Assembly: GCA_002340095.1 (NCBI GenBank)
Contig: DDKS01000052.1
Span: forward strand, 1-8,486
DNA: 8,486 bases
Direction of reading: 5' to 3'
Source of the DNA: Betaproteobacteria bacterium UBA2592
GTDB taxonomy: Bacteria > Pseudomonadota > Gammaproteobacteria > Burkholderiales > Rhodocyclaceae
In this document: in pieces, positions 6,369 to 8,486 of the stretch
Layout of the letters: every line of letters starts with the position of its first letter
Position numbering within the stretch: the stretch's first letter is position 1
Translations under genes and position numbers: made by a program
The notes under the pieces: generated by a model
Databases searched by the model: none
Told to the model about the DNA's origin: nothing
What the model saw: only the letters and a program-made list of their open reading frames with translations

Positions 6369-8420
6369 TTACGCGGGGATCATACCACTGTGGCGCAGCA
6401 GGGCGTCCGGGCTGGGTTCCCGGCCCCGGAAGGCCTTGAAGGATTCCAGCGCCGGGCGCACTCCGCCCATGGCGAGGATTTCTTCCAGGAAGCGCCTGCC
6501 CGTGGGTTGGTCGAGGGGGTTGCCGGCTTCCTCGAAGGCGGCGTAGGCATCCGCCGACAGCACCTCGGCCCACTTGTAGCTGTAGTAGCCGGCCGCGTAC
6601 CCCCCGGCGAAGATGTGCGAGAAGCTGTTGGGGAAACGGTGCCAGGCGGGGGGCACCAGCACGGCCACTTCCTGGCGTACCTGGTCCAGGAGTTCCATGA
6701 TCGAGCCCTTGGCCGGGTCGAAGTCGCTGTGCAGCAGCATGTCGAACAGGGCGAACTCGATCTGGCGCACGGTCATCATGCCGCTCTGGAAGTTGCGGGC
6801 GGCGAGCATCTTGTCGAACAGTTCCCGGGGTAGCGGTGCGCCGGTTTCCACGTGGGCGGTCATGTCCTTCACCACCTCCCATTCCCAGCAGAAGTTTTCC
6901 AGGAACTGGGAGGGCAGTTCCACCGCGTCCCATTCCACGCCGCTGATGCCGGAAACGCCCAGCTCCTCCACCTGGGTGAGCAGGTGGTGGAAGCCATGGC
7001 CGGCCTCGTGGAACAGGGTGATGACTTCATCGTGGGTGAAGGTGGCGGGCTTGTCACCCAGGGGCCTGGAGAAGTTGCAGTTCAGGTAGGCCACCGGGGT
7101 CTGGATGCCGGCGGCGGTACGGCGGCGGCTCACGGCGGAATCCATCCAGGCGCCGCCCCGCTTGGTTTCCCGGGCGTAGAGGTCCAGGTAGAACTGGCCT
7201 ACCAGCTCCCCGGCCGGAGTCTCGATGCGGAAGAAGCGCACGCTGTCGTGCCAGACCGGGGCGGTGTCGGGCTTGATGCACACCCCGAACAGGCTTTCGA
7301 TGACCCGGAACAGGCCGGCGATCACCTTGGGTTCCGTGAAGTACTGCTTCACCTCCTGCTCGGAGAAGGCGTAACGGGCCTGGAGCAGCTTTTCCGAGAC
7401 GTAGGCCACGTCCCAGGGCTGCAGGTCCACAAGGCCCAGTTCGCGGGCGGCGAAGGCTTTCAGTTCGTCCATGTCGCGCTGGGCGAAGGGCTTGGCCTTG
7501 GCGGCCAGGTCGCGCAGAAAGTCCAGCACCTGGGCCGGGGATTCGGCCATTTTCGGCACCAGGGAGACTTCGGCGTAATTCTGGTAGCCCAGGAGTCTGG
7601 CCTCTTCCTGGCGCAAGGCGAGGATGCGGGTCATCAGGCTGCTGTTGTCCCACTCGGGCTTGCTGCCGGAATCGTGGAATTCGGAAGCCCGGGTGGCGTA
7701 GGCCCGGTACATGCGGGCGCGCAGGGCGCGGTTGCTGGCGTACTGCATCACCGGCAGGTAGGAAGGGGCCTGCAGGGTGAATTTCCAGCCCTTTACGCCG
7801 GCGGTTTCGGCGGCGGCGCGGGCCGCCTGCTTCACATCTTCGGGCAGGCCGGCGAGGTCGGCCTCGTCGGTGATGATTTCGGCGAAGGCGTTGGTGGCAT
7901 CGAGCAGGTTTTCCGAGAACTTGGCGGCGAGGCCGGCCAGCTCTTCCTGGATGGCCTGGAAGCGGGGTTTGTCGGCCTCGGGCAGTTCTGCGCCGGAAAG
8001 GCGGAAGTCGCGGATCTCGTTGTCGATGATGCGCTGCCGGGCCGGGTCCAGACCGGCGTACTCGCCGCTGGCGCGAATGGCCTTGTATTTCTCGAACAGG
8101 GCCAGGTTTTGTCCCAATTCGCTGTAAAAGCGGGTCACTTCCGGGAGCATGGCGTTGTAGGCATCGCGCCAGGCAGGGATGTCATTGACCGAGTGCAGGT
8201 GGCCGACGATGCCCCAGGCCCAGCCCAGACGCTCCATGCCGTCGCTCAAAGGGGCGGCGAAGTCGTTCCAGGTGGCCGGGGTTTCGGGCCGGGTCAGGCG
8301 CTCCAGCAGGGCGCGGCTTTCGGCCAGCAACTGGCGGATGGCAGGTTCCACGTGGGCGGGTTCGATGCGGTCGAAGGGGGGCAGGCCGGAGGCAATCAGG
8401 AGGGGGTTGTTCTGGGTCAT
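6369..8420 (-). CDS. prlC: Oligopeptidase A, M3-family zinc metallopeptidase
   Basis: Cytoplasmic zinc endopeptidase, 683 aa, that degrades short peptides, including cleaved signal peptides in E. coli, and contributes to peptide recycling. Also called opdA. The zinc site is HEAGH (H471, E472, H475; bases 6996-7010), with the third ligand E501 in VELPSQFLENF, the spacing expected for the thimet oligopeptidase family. The C-terminal part contains the HIFAGGYAAGYYSYKWAEV substrate-contact segment. The N-terminus (NPLLIASGLPPFDRIEPAHV) matches the E. coli protein (680 aa), which supports the ATG at 8420 and a full-length, intact gene. The bases upstream of the ATG are C-rich and hold no good Shine-Dalgarno sequence. 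It is the first visible gene of a four-gene run that continues with the glutaredoxin-like gene. Confidence 0.96.
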   Translation of the reverse strand: MTQNNPLLIASGLPPFDRIEPAHVEPAIRQLLAESRALLERLTRPETPATWNDFAAPLSDGMERLGWAWGIVGHLHSVNDIPAWRDAYNAMLPEVTRFYSELGQNLALFEKYKAIRASGEYAGLDPARQRIIDNEIRDFRLSGAELPEADKPRFQAIQEELAGLAAKFSENLLDATNAFAEIITDEADLAGLPEDVKQAARAAAETAGVKGWKFTLQAPSYLPVMQYASNRALRARMYRAYATRASEFHDSGSKPEWDNSSLMTRILALRQEEARLLGYQNYAEVSLVPKMAESPAQVLDFLRDLAAKAKPFAQRDMDELKAFAARELGLVDLQPWDVAYVSEKLLQARYAFSEQEVKQYFTEPKVIAGLFRVIESLFGVCIKPDTAPVWHDSVRFFRIETPAGELVGQFYLDLYARETKRGGAWMDSAVSRRRTAAGIQTPVAYLNCNFSRPLGDKPATFTHDEVITLFHEAGHGFHHLLTQVEELGVSGISGVEWDAVELPSQFLENFCWEWEVVKDMTAHVETGAPLPRELFDKMLAARNFQSGMMTVRQIEFALFDMLLHSDFDPAKGSIMELLDQVRQEVAVLVPPAWHRFPNSFSHIFAGGYAAGYYSYKWAEVLSADAYAAFEEAGNPLDQPTGRRFLEEILAMGGVRPALESFKAFRGREPSPDALLRHSGMIPA

Positions 8421-8438
8421 GTCGGGGTCGGGGGAGAA

Positions 8439-8459
8439 GGGGGAGTGCCAGACTCCCCC
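8439..8459. other. GC-rich hairpin in the prlC leader
   Basis: GGGGGAGT (8439-8446) and ACTCCCCC (8452-8459) form a perfect 8-bp stem around a 5-base loop, starting 19 bases upstream of the prlC start codon. Neither side has a T-run, so it does not look like a standard intrinsic terminator. It may be a terminator remnant of an upstream gene, or a leader structure that affects prlC translation. A second GGGGGAG at 8430-8436 would allow an alternative pairing. Confidence 0.5.
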
Positions 8460-8486
8460 GGGATTTAGAGGGTGTTTACAAAATAA
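8460..8486. other. AT-richer right edge of window, unassigned
   Basis: These 27 bases are markedly richer in A and T than the rest of the window. On the - strand one frame reads YFVNTL and then TAA at 8465-8467, which could be the end of an upstream co-directional gene or chance. The window is too short to decide, and I see no convincing promoter. Confidence 0.2.

Noticed and set aside
6352..6933. Long N-terminal extension of the glutaredoxin-like protein
   Set aside because: It overlaps prlC in another frame and would bury the obvious signal peptide that begins at the ATG at 6351.
6852..8468. Long + strand open frame of 538 codons antisense to prlC
   Set aside because: Repetitive Gly/Val/Gln/His composition with no motif; the opposite strand encodes a full-length M3 peptidase with an intact zinc site.

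Overview
The window is GC-rich (roughly two thirds G+C by eye) and densely packed with intact genes. Codon use and protein relatives (beta-type OxyR, oligopeptidase A of the PrlC type, DUF4124 proteins, DUF2141 protein, many-receptor chemotaxis) point to a free-living betaproteobacterium, most likely of the Rhodocyclales type (Azospira/Dechloromonas-like). The genus is an inference from resemblance, not a search result.

Layout. On the + strand, positions 1-861 hold the end of an OxyR-type peroxide sensor whose first ~15-20 codons lie outside the window. Everything else is on the - strand and reads right to left. From the right edge: a short leader with a GC-rich hairpin (8421-8486), then a tight four-gene run consisting of prlC/opdA oligopeptidase A (6369-8420), an exported DUF4124-glutaredoxin-like protein (5863-6351), exonuclease III (5096-5866) and a Crp/Fnr-family regulator (4437-5099). 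The last three genes are joined by 4-base GTGA and ATGA overlaps. After a 128-base gap with a candidate promoter comes a small secreted DUF2141 protein (3883-4308). Then comes a 142-base terminal-inverted-repeat element (3736-3877). It is followed by a methyl-accepting chemotaxis protein (2071-3720) and, three bases after its stop, an EAL-domain protein (937-2067). The EAL gene converges on oxyR.

How the genes may work together. The receptor and EAL gene form a likely two-gene unit linking chemosensing with cyclic-di-GMP. The EAL protein keeps nearly every catalytic residue but has Cys where the KxD motif normally has Asp. The prlC-to-crp unit combines peptide turnover, an exported thiol-redox domain, abasic-site DNA repair and a cysteine-bearing Crp/Fnr regulator. 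Together with the neighbouring oxyR this gives the region a loose oxidative-stress flavour, but that is inference.

Most of the window is ordinary core-genome content. I see no phage, CRISPR array, toxin system or clearly new multi-gene system. The most unusual items are the small inverted-repeat element directly upstream of the receptor, the altered EAL motif with an unclassified N-terminal region, and the non-canonical ligand pocket of the Crp/Fnr protein.
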